Positions 1 through 12,013 of a stretch of 64,000 nucleotides of DNA are shown piece by piece. The notes beneath the pieces are model-generated. The model had not been told where the DNA came from. It made no database searches and saw nothing but the letters and a program-made list of their open reading frames with translations. The translations under genes were made by a program, and so were the position numbers. The stretch comes from Arctopsyche grandis (taxonomy: Eukaryota; Arthropoda; Insecta; Trichoptera; Hydropsychidae). Numbering within the stretch: position 1 is the stretch's first letter; each line of letters begins with the position of its first letter. The stretch spans positions 3,069,001 to 3,133,000 of the forward strand of contig NC_135366.1 of the NCBI RefSeq assembly GCF_051622035.1, read 5' to 3'.

Positions 1-430
1 GCCCCCGCCGCCCCACCAACCGACATCAGCCTCGGAAGAGCGGTGCCGCCGCAGCATCGCATCGGCGCGACCATCGGACCACCCACCGTCCTGCTCGCGA
101 CGTCACCGCCCTCGAATCTACCGACCATTCAGGGCGGTACACCTATGTACACAGCGGATGACCCACGTCAACAATTTTTTTTCTCCCCACGTAATAATTT
201 TTTCTCTTTGTGTAACAATAATTTTTTTCTTTTGTAAAATTTGTTTCTTTGTAATTTTGGTATCGCTGATGCTGGGGGGGGAGTGATGTGGCGGCTCGCT
301 TATACGACATGGTCGAGTTTGGTTGCCTTCCTGCGAGTGGGGACCAACCCGGCTGGGTTCGGAGAGCCGCTACTCACTCTGTCTTCAGCTGTCATATAAT
401 AAACACGTGCATTAACATGCCAGTCGTCTC
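1..430 (+). mobile_element. 3' end of an LTR-retroelement fossil
   Basis: A C-rich stretch at 1-170 is followed by T-rich sequence. A purine run of G residues ending near 283 then looks like a polypurine tract. Directly after it, sequence starting TGATGTGGCGG looks like the start of a 3' LTR, with an AATAAA-type signal near 402. The element enters from the left edge, so only its tail is visible. The family cannot be fixed from this tail; a Gypsy- or BEL-type element is possible. It is treated as a broken relic. Confidence 0.4.
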
Positions 431-459
431 ATTCGTTCATCCTCCATAGCATCATCGAT

Positions 460-1460
460 CCTGTACAAACATGTATAACTCAAGGGCAACAACCCCTTCG
501 ACCATTCCAGAAGAAAGAGTTCGTCGCTCGATCGTGAAACGAATGAAACCTGTAGAGATATAGCACGACTTGTGATATCACCTATTTCCCTCATCGAACC
601 TAATCTGTACAAATGACATCATTGCGTCCTCTTCTCGTACACGAAAGTTAGCCGTGGGCGAAATACTTCGTCCAGCTTACCCATAAAGGCGATTCGACTC
701 GCTCCAGATATGCAATCACGGAGTACACGGGAAATCCCAAGGAGCTACGCAACTACGCATCAAACATCGAACACAAAGGAAGACCTCGACCCCGTCGGAA
801 TCTTCCAGAACGTGATCTCACCAGCCCAGCTACGCGTTGCTCAAGCAACACATTTATAAACCAGTGCATCGTCCCCAGATGCCAGTGAGCTTCGGGAACT
901 CGACCTAGCTCGTTCCAGTGAATCCTTTACCTACTTCGCTGTACATACAAATACACCTGTATTAATCGAGTAATAAAGATCCTCTTCAAAATTCAACTGA
1001 ATTTCCATAGGCTGGGAAACGGTCCAAAACCTTCAACCCCCCTATAAACCCAACAGTGATGTCATCAGGCAACCGTAAACACGTGGCAAGCGTGTACACG
1101 TGCCTTGAAAACCGCATTCTCAACCAACGACGTCCTGGCGCTGACCCCGTAGCTATAAACCACACGTCTACCGAGCACGCGCCTCGAAAATAGGTCAACG
1201 CGTGTTCCCAATACACGTGTCCTAGAATTGAAGACAAAGCATCTGCGCGCGGCACGCTCCAACCCAGAACGTATATAAAGCGACGCATCAGCTCCAAACA
1301 CCAGATTGAACCTCTGGAGTTCAACAAGATCACTTCTCCGAAGCTCAACCTCTTCATACATACAATAACCATTGTAACAATTGAACAAAAATAAACGATC
1401 CTCTTTCAAACTCAACTGAGTTTCCATAGGCTGGGAAAAGGTCGAAACCTTTAACCCGTC
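460..1460 (+). mobile_element. LTR-like fossil fragments, two related copies
   Basis: Two adjacent segments, about 460-1045 and 1046-1460, each have a TATA-like box (near 848 and 1272), an AATAAA signal (near 971 and 1390) and the shared end motif TTTCCATAGGCTGGGAAA. The same family recurs in inverted and direct orientation at 30.7-33.4 kb. TATA box, poly(A) signal and repetition fit solo or partial LTRs. No coding part is recognisable here. The family is not determined, and the copies look old and incomplete. Confidence 0.45.
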
Positions 1461-2232
1461 CTATGGGGCGAACGGCACTTGAGCACTTCCCGCTAGAGTT
1501 CTCAGAATCCGGACGAGAGCGTGAAAGAGGCTACCTTGCGATAGACCTTGAGGTATTCCTTTCAGTCGACCTAAAATTGTAGGGAGATACACACGCTCCA
1601 GTACGCCTCTCCGGTATGACGCGATATTACGACTTTGGGTAAATTCTTAGTGGTGATCGTGCGGTGCGAGCAGCGGCATAGTGACAACGGAGTGGAGGTA
1701 TCCGCCTTGAGGCGAACGAACAGAAATTGGTTCGATGTGAGGCGACCTGTATGCGCTTCGACCTCAAGGCGAATCTTTCTACACACGTTGCGGTCTGCGT
1801 CAACATGGGTCGCCTCACGGTAGACCTCTCCGAAATTCCAGAGTGTCTGTAGCCCCCTTGAGACTAAAACTGTGCGTGCCTAGACAATGGATAAATAAAC
1901 GAATTGAGGAAGCTGTAGTGAGTAATTTGCCCTTAAAAATGATGTACATTTGGTAAAGGGAGTATTCTGAAAAATTCTGAAACACTGAATTGTATAAAAC
2001 GCTGCAAAGTTACATATCTGACCATTAGGGCGAAAACATACAGCGATGAACGGCACACCGTGTGCGTGACTCCTCGCCATGGGTGGTCTTCTACATTTAT
2101 TCAATTATGGGATATACCGTCATCGATCACTGTCAAGCAAGGATAAATTCAAGCATACAATTTCACCGAAAAAGGTCCAGAGGATCATTGTGGGGTGGGA
2201 CATACCAGGCGTCCCATGAATCGGTCTCCGAG
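1461..2232. other. Intergenic, no recognisable gene
   Basis: About 770 bases without a convincing coding region. Short open frames on both strands around 1,570-1,820 overlap each other and resemble no family I know. The sequence is less AT-rich than the surroundings up to about 1,860, which suits leftover element leader sequence next to the LTR-like pieces. Confidence 0.4.
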
Positions 2233-2601
2233 ACGAGACAGAATGTTAAATGACAGAAAACGCAAATATCGGAAGGCAAAGATCGAAAATCGAAAGATCA
2301 AAAAAAAAATGGTGCATGGTAAACGGTACATATTCACTTAATTTGCGCGAGCAGGATACAACAGGATCAAGAGGAACAGGCTTTTCCTCCCGTATTAATG
2401 TGCGTGCGAAGAATACGGGAGGAAAAGCATGTTCCTCTTGATCCTGTTGTATCCTGCTCGCGCAAATTAAGTGAGTATGTACGTGAGTATGTACCGTTTA
2501 CCATGCCCCATTTTTCTTTGATTATTCGACTTAAAATCTTTCGATTTTCGATCTTTGCCTTTCGATATTTGCGTTTTCTGTCATTTAACATTCTGTCTCG
2601 T
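2233..2601. repeat. Foldback element, about 180-bp inverted arms
   Basis: The left arm begins ACGAGACAGAATGTTAAATG and the right arm ends with its reverse complement, CATTTAACATTCTGTCTCGT. The arms pair almost throughout, meeting near 2,404 at an inner stretch around CCTCCCGTATT. Only small insertions separate the arms, such as an extra GTATGTACGTGA-type segment on the right. A non-autonomous foldback transposon (MITE) is the simplest reading. No clear target-site duplication could be seen. It lies about 380 bp upstream of the HID1 start codon. Confidence 0.8.
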
Positions 2602-2985
2602 CACGTACCACAAAAAAAACCACGTGCCACATTCACCGCTGTGTGATTTCGTCCATCCGACTGTTGAGCTCCAATCGCTAATTAGACGATGAGTATTTAA
2701 TTAATTTCCCGAGTCTATCGCAGATATTGTTTCTTACCTTACTTTTTTTTCATATCCAGTTAAAAAAAAAATTCTCTTTGATCCGTTTTATATTATTTTC
2801 TTTAAATTCGTAAGAGTTAGTAGAGAGCAAGTATAATTTGTATATAAAATTGAAACAATGGAAATAAATGGCCGGCAATACGAGTACTAGATGTGTTCCG
2901 CGTGGCAATGGCCACCTAGTGAGGTGTTGTGTGTATTGCGCGGCGATCGACGACTCGACCAGTTCAGGTCGGTCTCGTCTCCAAG
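2602..2985 (+). promoter_or_regulatory. HID1 upstream region and 5' UTR
   Basis: This region must hold the HID1 promoter and leader. It is AT-rich to about 2,870, then rises in GC content up to the start codon. Two upstream ATGs, near 2,868 and 2,929, lie in frames other than HID1 and could be upstream ORFs if the transcript starts before them. The start site itself cannot be placed from sequence. Confidence 0.35.
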
Positions 2986-5900
2986 ATGGGGAACGCCGAC
3001 ACCAAACTAGCGTTCCGAAGGGCGGTCGTCCATCTCACTTCTCACACTCAGGTCGCTTCACCGCATTCCATTCACGATTATGAACGAATTCCATCACGTC
3101 GTAGCCCTCCGCCCTCGCGCCCCCTCATTTCTCCACCGCTCCGCTTTCCTTTCCCCTCCCCACCCCTGCCCCCTCATCAGGCCCAACTTTCTATCAGACT
3201 TTGACAGATCATATATAAACAGTATTGCAAACTGACATTTACAAACATATGGTCAACATTATGAAATTTTCGCACCAAACAATGGACTACGCCATTTATT
3301 TTTACCGTTTTAATTAATGATTACAACTCGACTTGAATCCGTAATTTTAACCAAGAATACGGCGTACTTTAATCCCTAATGAATTGTGTTTTAAGTTCAG
3401 TTCATTAAAATAATACCCATAATAAAATTAGATTCACTAATTATTATAGTATTGTATTGTATTAAAGTATCATTTACTACCTTAATACTTACTTCAGATT
3501 CAGATTTTGTATACATGTAGGAGGTAATTACCATATTGATATATTTTAAATAAAATGTCCATATTGATTGACACATAATTTAAATATTATACAATAGCTT
3601 AACATATGTTATACTATTTTGAAAAAATAATTTCAATATTCACGTATGCAATTTTCAGCTATGACAAAAAAATATTGAATGTGTTGTAATTTATTTTACA
3701 GCCTATTGAGGCATCGGACGATAGTTTCTGGGATCAGTTTTGGTCGGAGAATGTGACCAACGTGCAGGATGTGTTCACGTTGATACCGGCTCCGGAAATA
3801 CGAGCTTTACGAGAGCAAGCTCCTGCGAATTTGGCCACCTTGTGTTATAAGGCCGTAGAAAAGTTGGTCAAAGCCGTCGACAGCAGTTGTAGAACCAATC
3901 ATGAACAGCAAACCGGTATGGTATTTTTTAATCAATATTTACTCGTACATGTTTTGTCATAGTGTTAAAATAAATATTGCATCATCGATTTCAGCTCTCA
4001 ACTGCATCAGACTTTTGACTAGGATTTTACCGTACATATTTGAAGATGACGATTGGAGAGGATTCTTCTGGTCTTCGTTGCCCGCGTCTTCCACGGAAAA
4101 TGAAGATTCTATGCCTTTAGCTCAATCACTCATCAATGCCATATGTGTATGCTATATGTATAATGAAATATTGTTTCAATTGAAATTTCAATTATATTAT
4201 AACCTTTCTATTATAGGATTTGCTGTTTTGTCCAGACTTCACAGTGGTAAGCAGTCGCAGATCTGGACCGGTGAGTTCTCGAACAAACAACACAAAGTTT
4301 AATGTGCAGCAATCGTTTCATACTCTTCGTTTTTTTTTTAGGATAAAGCTGAAGAGCTTTCAGCCTTAGATAGTTGCGAATATATTTGGGAAGCTGGGGT
4401 CGGTTTTGCAGTATCACCGCCTCGTTGTCCACAATTAGACGCTCGGCGGACTGAACTCTTAAGATTATTACTCGCCTGCTTCAGCGAAACCATGTATCGG
4501 CCACCGGCCGATATAACTTCACAACCTAATAAATGGATCGGGTATATTTATATATATATATATTCATAATATGCATGAAAATTATACTACCCGAAAGTAT
4601 TCCGCATTGTATTTATTTTTCATTATAGATATTTGACTTGTCCGGAAAATCGACACGCTCTTCCTATGTTCACATCGCTTTTGAATACGGTCTGTGCATA
4701 CGATCCGGTCGGATTGGGCTTACCGTACAATCATTTGCTGTTCCAAGATTCGTTGGAGCCGCTCGTCGACGTTGCCTTACAGATTTTGATAGTGACTTTG
4801 GATCACGACACGAGCTGTGGCACCGCAGATGGAGATGATGTATGAATTCTTTCTATTCGTTTCAATTGGAATATATTTATGTATATAGAGTATTACTGAA
4901 ATGTTTTCAGGTGAACGTTCCCGACAATTTATTCATCAATTACTTGTCACGCATACATCGAGATGAAGACTTTGCATTTATTTTACGAGGCGTCACGCGT
5001 CTCCTCAACAATCCGCTAGCTCAAACATATCTTCCGAATTCGGCTAAGAAGGTGCAATTTCATCAAGAACTGCTCGTACTGTTCTGGAAAATGTGCGATT
5101 ATAATAAGGTATACATTTTTTCGACTTTATAATCCGATTTAAATTTACTATACTTATATTCGTATGTATTTTTTTGCAGAAATTTTTATACTATGTCCTT
5201 AAAAGTAGCGACGTCTTGGAAATATTAGTTCCGATTCTTTATCACCTCAACGATTCAAGAGCTGATCAATGTAAGTGCTACAGTTTGGCGTTTTTATAAC
5301 CAATATTTGACGCTTCACATATTCAATTAAACAACTGAGAATCGCCCTCCACCAAATTTATCATCCAACAAGCTCAATTGGCATTTCAAATACAGTAACA
5401 CCTCGATTATCCGGACTATTTGGGGATGAAGGTAGTCCAGATAATGAAAAATCCATATAATCGAAAAAATCACAATTGACAGGGAAAGACGTGTACATTC
5501 AGTATGAATAATTTTCATTTGTCTACATTTACATATATAATAACATGAAGATCGAATATTATATTATTCTTTATTAAAAAATTCAATTATGGATTTTTGA
5601 TTAAAGTTTGCTGCTCTTTTTGTAGCTGCCAAATCGCGAATACTTTTCATACAATAATCGACTAGATATTGTCTGTCCAGACGATCGTCTTTGAATGAAC
5701 CACATAAAAATACACTCTTCGACTTCTTCATATCCTTACGCTCTGAGCTTCCATCTTCTGACATAAAGAGTCGGTAAACTTCATAATTTTTCAACTTTGT
5801 ATTTTTATATATCCGATATCGTTGACGTTCCAATACCATATTTACTTGACAAAAAACGTCCTAAGACACCGCTTCTTAACCCTTTGCCCGCGGCAATAAA

Positions 5901-8900
5901 TATAGCGAACAAGCCCTGTACGCGGCACCTTTTTCACGAATTTGGCGATCGAGTTTTCGACCGTAAATACAGATTTTAATAAGGCTCAAAATCCCGTGCA
6001 AAGTTCAGAAATTCTATGGAAGACAGCCGCACTACAAACTTGTCGCCCAAAGCTTCCATAGAAGACGGCTGCGGGCAAACGGTTAAAGCATTGATTATAT
6101 CTAATTTGTCTTTTAATGATAATACAACACGCTTTCTTTTCCATATTGATAATATTAAAGTAAATATTTAAATCGCGATCAAATTTTCAAGAAACAAACT
6201 TCCTTTGAGTATTGAATTTTGAAGACAACTGACTCATTTCTCTGTCTATTTTCGAATTTTTTGGTATGCATTTCAAAGCAGTAAAATTTGTGTTTGTTTT
6301 TAACAATCCGGATAATCGAGGCTCTACTGTAGTAGTGTTGGTGACAATATATCTGAACAATGTACATAAACTCTCATTTAGAGTGCCGGATGCGGATAAG
6401 GTGTTCTCGAAATGGGTCAAGCTGGCAATCTATAATATAAAAATTGGTTATATTTTAATTGAATTACACTCTTACATGTTCTAGCTCGTGTTGGCCTAAT
6501 GCACATCGGCGTATTCATATTATTGCTGCTATCGGGCGAAAGGAACTTCGGCGTTAGATTGAATAAACCGTACACGGCCACGATCCCGATGGACATTCCT
6601 GTATTTACTGGAACGCATGCCGACTTATTAGTTACCGTCTTTCATAAGATTATAACCACGGGTCACCAAAGACTTCAACCGTTGTTTGACTGCTTGTTGA
6701 CAATATTAGTAAATGGTAAGTAACGAGAATGTCTCATTACTAGATATAAACAGACTCGATCGATTAGAGTCTGATGTTTATTTATATCTATGTAGATATG
6801 AGCCTGTTTTAGCTCTCGTTGTCATTATGTATACTTTCATCGCTGATCATTCTTCGTTTCAGTATCACCATATCTGAAAACCCTATCGATGGTAGCCAGC
6901 ACTAAATTGCTACACTTACTCGAAGCGTTTAGTACGCCTTGGTTTTTATTCTCATCGCCGGCGAATCACCATCTAGTATTCTTCTTATTGGAAATGTTTA
7001 ATAATATTATTCAATATCAATTTGACGGTGCGTTGCATACTCTATTCGTATGTTGTGTATTTTTTATCGTTGAAAGTATTCAATTTGCGATTTCTTTCTT
7101 TATAACACAGGCAATTCGAACCTAGTGTATACCATAATTAGGAAGCGAAGCGTTTTCCACAATCTGGCGAATCTGCCGCACGACCACACGTCGATCAAAC
7201 GCACACTCCAGCAGGGCCGAGCCAACACCAACAATCCTCGGAAGCTATCGACGAGTAGCGTCAAACAGAACTCCAATCAGGAGGGATCCGGTCAGAGTGA
7301 TAGTGGCGATGAGGCCACTATGGAGGGAGCGAGGCCGGCTCAACCTGCTGAGCCAGGTACTCTCAAAGCGACGTTGCCAGAGACTCCTGGTATGTATCAA
7401 ATACATCCAATTGTCGATTTGAATTCACCACGTCAAGGGTTTTAATGCTTTTTTGTTTTTGTTGTGCGCTAGCAATCGGTCAGATGACGGAAAGGGAATC
7501 TGCGCATCCTGTGACGCATCAGATTTTGGAGGTCGGAACGCCGATTGCGATTTCGTCTCCCGAAACTCAGCTGTTGACTTTCAACGATGAAAATAAATCC
7601 AATCAAGATCTTGATAATGAAAATGTGAGTCGTGCAGTTTTGGATTGGTTGATTAAGGGCGATTCAGGTGTAGGGCAATCTTAACGTCTTTTCTGTTGAA
7701 AGCCTGCCATGCTGAAAATTTCGCCAACGTTTCCAACTAGAATTATTTAGAAATCCAATAGAAAGCAGGTATAAAAATTGTAGCTAATCATAACAAACCA
7801 TAGATAAATAACGCCGAGGATTCCGAGTTTTGTGAAGGTGTGTTTAGACTATAATATATCTTGCAACAATATAAAATAACCAAAAAAAGTCTTCTTCTTC
7901 ATTGATGTTAAAATGTAATAATGTTCACAATCTAAAATACTCAGCAGTTAGGGTTTTCCATCGGGTAATTCTGCTATGGTTATAAATTCAGAAATTCCGG
8001 TGTAAATGAATCTTTATAAACGTTGACAAATGAATGACACGGATTGCACGACCCATGTTCAATGCTACCCGAAAAGGCTTAACGGGTAGTATTCTTATTT
8101 ACTTTGAACATGCTCAAAATACAACGCCTATCGGCGTTTTTCAGGCCCATGGACTTGTTGGCAAAACGCCGATTGGCGTTCGTCAGCATTTAAAGGGTTA
8201 ACCCTTTGCTAAACAACGATATATCATTGTTTATGAAAACGGCGAGAATATATGTATTTATTTATTTTTAAAAAATACGCCACTGTGGCCAGACATACAA
8301 CGATCGTTGTTGACGTCATAGTGGTCGTATTTGAATATTTACTTGTGAGCCAGTGCATCATTGTTATGAAACTTTTTCTTTGCCCTCGGGTAGTTTTCTA
8401 ATTCCACTATTTTGTATCTATAATAATATATGTAGAATATAGAATAATAACAAAAACAATAGAAACCCGTTTTCTATTATAGAGCTCATGAGCCTAAAGT
8501 ATGTCAAATAAATCTTAAATCTAATATATAATTTCGAAAGAGACTTTGTATGTATGTATGTTTATTTGTTTGGTTCATAGAATCCGTGACGTTCAATTTA
8601 ATAAAAACACAAATGAATATCCAAATAAATTTAAATAAAATAAAACCATTCAAATAAATTTAATAAAATGTTTACTGTTAGATTGGCCATGTTTAAGCGG
8701 TTTATTTTACAAATACCGAGCGAAGCCGGGTAAAAACACTAGTAATACATAATATTGTTTTTCAAATAATCAGAGTGTTAGCATTTCTCACGAGGATTTT
8801 GAAAAACATCGTAACAGCCAAAGGGTTAACAATCAAGCTCAAATCATTATTGACACTAATGATAAATATTCAAAAGTCAAACTTATCTATAAAGGTTATA

Positions 8901-9681
8901 AATATATTTTTAATTTTTTTTTGTTTAAAAAATTTAGAAATTGTCTCAGCTTTCATTAGAAAATAGTGAGAAAAGCGATACCAAAGATTCCAACACTCAA
9001 GCAACAGATTGTCTGCAACCAGTACAACACTTTCAACGTTCGGTTGCCCAGGTTAATCAAATTCTATATTATTATTTTTTTGTTTATTAAAAAAATCAAC
9101 TTGGAAACTCATTTGCATTTAAATTAAAGAGAGGAAGTATCAGAGTAGCCGGTCCAGACGGCGCTGGATCCCTCCCCAACAATGCAGGTGGAGCTTGGAT
9201 TCCGTCTGCAGAGTGGGTTCACTCGTGGAGAAGTAAACTGCCACTGCAAACCATCATGAGGCTGCTTCAAGTATTAGTACCGCAAGTTGAGAAAATTTGC
9301 ATCGATAAGTAAAAACTTTTGCTTTGCAATATACATCATTCAAATATGAATTGTATTTTATATCATTGTATTTGTTATCATTGCAGGGGTTTAACTGATG
9401 AAAGTGAAATATTGAAATTCTTACAACACGGCACGTTGGTCGGTCTGTTGCCCGTGCCTCATCCGATACTGATCAGGAAATATCAGGCTAATACGGGAAC
9501 CACTACGTGGTTTCGCACGTATATGTGGGGTGTTATTTACTTACGGTATGTTATTTATCAATGTATGTGTATATTTTGGTTTGTGTATTAATTAATATAT
9601 TTTATTTTTGTTTGTAGGAATGTTGAACCACCTATATGGTATGATACGGATGTAAAATTATTCGAAATACAGAGAGTATAA
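2986..9681 (+). CDS. HID1: HID1 domain-containing protein (Golgi/dense-core vesicle trafficking)
   Basis: Seventeen exons: 2986-3051, 3702-3915, 3995-4146, 4217-4270, 4342-4541, 4629-4839, 4911-5108, 5180-5270, 6485-6715, 6863-7027, 7111-7389, 7473-7624, 8774-about 8875, 8938-9051, 9130-9308, 9387-9545 and 9618-9681, about 876 residues (human about 788). The protein tracks human HID1 along its length, for example NRHALPMFTSLLNTVCAYDP, LMHIGVFILLLLSGERNFGV and the C-terminal WYDTDVKLFEIQRV. It begins MGNADTK, so Gly2 can be myristoylated as in mammalian HID1. HID1 is a peripheral Golgi protein needed for dense-core vesicle formation and trans-Golgi sorting; this is family knowledge. The extra length falls in the weakly conserved linker (exons 11-15). 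The exon 13 donor is uncertain: the frame requires an end near 8875 with a weak GT, while the better-looking GT at 8895 breaks the frame. Confidence 0.96.
5393..6329. mobile_element. pogo/Tigger-like DNA transposon remnant in HID1 intron 8
   Basis: The left end starts CAGTAACACCTCGATTATCC and the right end is the inverse of CAGTAGAGCCTCGATTATCC. Both are flanked by TA (5391-5392 and 6330-6331), the target duplication of Tc1/mariner/pogo elements. On the minus strand, an open frame at 5564-5839 ends QKSIIEFFNKE. This fits the PCNA-interacting box (QxxIxxFF) known at the C-terminus of pogo transposase. No catalytic DDE region is visible, so the element is internally deleted and could not move by itself. 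A piggyBac-type MITE is inserted at 5876-6086. Confidence 0.8.
5876..6086. mobile_element. piggyBac-type MITE, copy A (short)
   Basis: The element is bounded by TTAA at 5876-5879 and 6083-6086. Its inverted ends read CCCTTTGCCCGCGGC and the complement of CCGTTTGCCCGCAGC. TTAA target sites with short inverted ends starting CC are the signature of piggyBac-type elements. It is inserted in the pogo-like element and is 211 bp, against about 490-500 bp for the two copies in fliI, so it is an internally deleted relative. Confidence 0.75.
7625..8773. other. HID1 intron 12 with hairpin and Helitron
   Basis: This intron contains no coding exon I can see. A short hairpin at 8123-8140 and 8163-8180 (ACGCC-ATCGGCGTTTT against its complement) marks an unclassified small repeat, with GGGTTAACCC nearby at about 8196. 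A Helitron fragment follows at 8520-8742. The remainder is AT-rich. Confidence 0.5.
8520..8742 (+). mobile_element. Short non-autonomous Helitron in HID1 intron 12
   Basis: The element begins TCTAATATATAATTTCGAAA and ends CGAGCGAAGCCGGGTAAAAA followed by CACTAG. The flanks are A on the left and T on the right, which is the Helitron insertion pattern (5' TC, 3' CTRR, insertion between A and T). The GC-rich block with complementary CCGAGCG/CGAAGCCGGG steps before the end can form the usual terminal hairpin. At 223 bp it cannot encode a helicase. Related inverted pieces lie at 55.4-55.9 kb. Confidence 0.7.
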
Positions 9682-10873
9682 ATATATATATTTTTTTAGG
9701 TATAACACTAAAAACTAGTCAGTACATTTGTCTTATCGTAGATAATTTGCCGGAAAACAGTTTATGTATTTATTATTATTATTGCATTCAATGTGTATCC
9801 GGTTCGAAAAAGCATACTTTTTACGTTTTTGTCGAACATTTTTGTACCTATATACATATATTACACTTTATATTTATTGTAGGTATTTACACATTATTTA
9901 CACTTATACAATAATCACTTAATTAATATAATTAAAAAACTTAATAAAAATGAAAAAGTATTAATTTTAGAATGTATGTATGTATGTACATTGAAAGATT
10001 ATATATTTGTAATGAAAATTTATTATTATTAATGTTATGCACGGTACAGTGTATAATTGCGCATTTATTGAAATTTGACTGTAATATATGTATTCCAGTG
10101 ATCTTTATGACAATGTTGTGTTCTTACCATCGTATATAGTTTTTATCACGTGCACATTCCTGAGTCGTATTATTTGTACGAGTGAATTGAGGTATTTGAG
10201 CGAGTTTGTTTTGCGTCTTGTGTAGTCCACGCTTGAAACGATGAAACTCATAATTTCTAATAATTTATTTGTTATGTTTAAGTACACGCCTACTTGCTTT
10301 ATTGTGTTTAATTTATTAATATATTATTTTTAAGTTTACTTTGTGAACATTGCAGAAATATAAGAACTTGATGTGTTATAAAAGTTGTTTTTATTATTTT
10401 TCCCCTTTTTATAAGTCGCGAAAATCATTATTGATCTGCTAGGTGCTTTTTCTAATGAAACTAGTATTAAAAAAATGCTACATTTGCGGTCAGAATTTTA
10501 CTAGTATGAGTTGATGCCTTTTTGCAATTTAGTATTTATACTAAATCAAAAGGGCCAATAATTAAAATCTGTTGAATCCGATTCGAAACAGATATAAACA
10601 TGTTTTACATTGCTCAATATTTTTAAAAACAATCGACAATTTAGTTAATTTGTGAAGATATGTAAGTATTTCAATGTAGTCTAGTTTTTTCTTTAAAATT
10701 TCATAATCTGCCCATTAAAATTCTATTGTACAATTAATCGTCCGTTTCAACTTCAATTAGAAAATAAACATAGCCTTGTAATAATAGGAGACAGATAGAT
10801 ATGATAAAATGCTGCCAACTTTCAAAACAGGATTCATAATTTTACAATAAAGACACTTATATGTGTTGATAAC
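9682..10873 (+). other. HID1 3' UTR and spacer
   Basis: AT-rich sequence after the HID1 stop codon. Candidate poly(A) signals AATAAA occur near 9943. Beyond about 10,400 no gene or named repeat is apparent. No RNA gene was recognised. Confidence 0.4.
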
Positions 10874-11049
10874 GGTAATTGGATTATTGGTCACAAAGAC
10901 AATTTTTCCCATTAAAATCGCGAATACGCAATATTTGGCACTCGAGTTCTCGTTAGTATGACAGTTATCGTTAGTACGATGGACTTTTCGGCTGCCAGAT
11001 GTTCCGTTATAGAGATTTTAGTGACTTTGTGACCAGTAATCACCGAACC
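10874..11049. mobile_element. MITE with 9-bp target duplication (family M9), copy 1
   Basis: The inverted ends are GGTAATTGGATTATTGGTCA and the complement of GGTTCGGTGATTACTGGTCA. The flanking 9-bp direct repeats GTTGATAAC sit at 10865-10873 and 11050-11058. Nine-base duplications point to the Mutator-like (MULE) group, which is inference from size alone. It is 176 bp with no coding capacity. Confidence 0.8.
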
Positions 11050-11124
11050 GTTGATAACTTATATATAATATTACGATTAAAATATATAAATTAAATATAT
11101 TTTAAGCTTTTTTATATAATAAAC

Positions 11125-11351
11125 GGTAAACGGACTACTAGTCACATGTAAACCAGTCACAGGACAACCGGTCGCTCTAGATCGGTCACACGTGATCACC
11201 CGTCACACTAAAACGGGTCACGAGAAAATTGGTCACACCCGAAAATGAGTCACGAAAAAACCCAAAAATTCAACCAATTTTTGGGTGTGACCGATCTAGA
11301 GCGACCGGTTGTCCTGTGACCGGTTCACATTTGACTAGTAATCACCGAACC
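11125..11351. mobile_element. Foldback M9-family MITE with GTCAC array, copy 1
   Basis: It starts GGTAAACGGACTACTAGTCA and ends with the complement of GGTTCGGTGATTACTAGTCA, so the termini match the M9 family. The duplication ATAATAAAC flanks it exactly at 11116-11124 and 11352-11360. The inside is a long inverted repeat packed with GGTCAC or CGTCAC motifs spaced roughly 10-17 bp apart. A second M9 element starts 22 bp further right. Confidence 0.82.
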
Positions 11352-11372
11352 ATAATAAACATCATAATAACT

Positions 11373-11531
11373 GGTTCGGTGATTATTCCCCAAAAAGCAA
11401 TCTCGCGCACGTCACTAAAATCTCGATTACGGAACATCTGGTACCCAAAAACTCCATCTAAATACTTTACTAACGAGAACTCTAGTGCCAGATGTTCCGA
11501 GATCGAGATTTTAGTGAATAATCCGTTTACC
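11373..11531. mobile_element. M9-family MITE, copy 2
   Basis: The ends are GGTTCGGTGATTATTCC and the complement of GGTAAACGGATTATTCAC. The flanks are ATAATAACT and ATAATAACG, a 9-bp duplication with one difference. It sits beside the foldback copy and uses a near-identical target (ATAATAA). Confidence 0.75.
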
Positions 11532-12013
11532 ATAATAACGATTAAATTTTTCATACAGGTTTTTTCTCATATGGCAACACTAACTTCTGTCATTCGATTT
11601 TGAAGTGAATCGGTTGCCTAGTTTTCTGTTACAACATTAAACAATTTATTTTACATTAATTTTGCCCTTTTCAATTTAACTACGTTTAATTATAATATTG
11701 ATAATACTAAAACAAAACAGCAAGAGTGAAGTTTTCCTGGCAAATATACAAGTCCCCGTTTGCTTACAAACTCTTCAGCTGTTCAAATAAGATTCTTCAG
11801 TTTGTCAAAAAACATATTGTAAATATTGAAAAACACAAATGGAACTGTCGGAAGAAGGTTTTTCCACATTTCATACATATAATATAATATGAAAATTATG
11901 TACATGCATATAAGAATCTATTTGTGAAAACACTCAAAATTTAAAATTCAAACTCAACCATAACCTCAAATTTTCTACTTTTCACACATTTTGTTCGTTT
12001 TGTCACTCCAGAT

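Noticed and set aside
2868-3083. Upstream open frame overlapping the HID1 start
   Set aside because: No conservation evidence, and it may lie upstream of or overlap the transcript start by chance.
3901-9591. ARMH3-type armadillo protein as an alternative name for the 2,986-9,681 gene
   Set aside because: Exon-by-exon sequence follows HID1, including the C-terminal IQRV end, and not ARMH3.
11125-11351. Spaced GTCAC repeats as a CRISPR-like or satellite array
   Set aside because: The units are too short and irregular and form inverted arms of an element with 9-bp target duplications in a eukaryotic genome.
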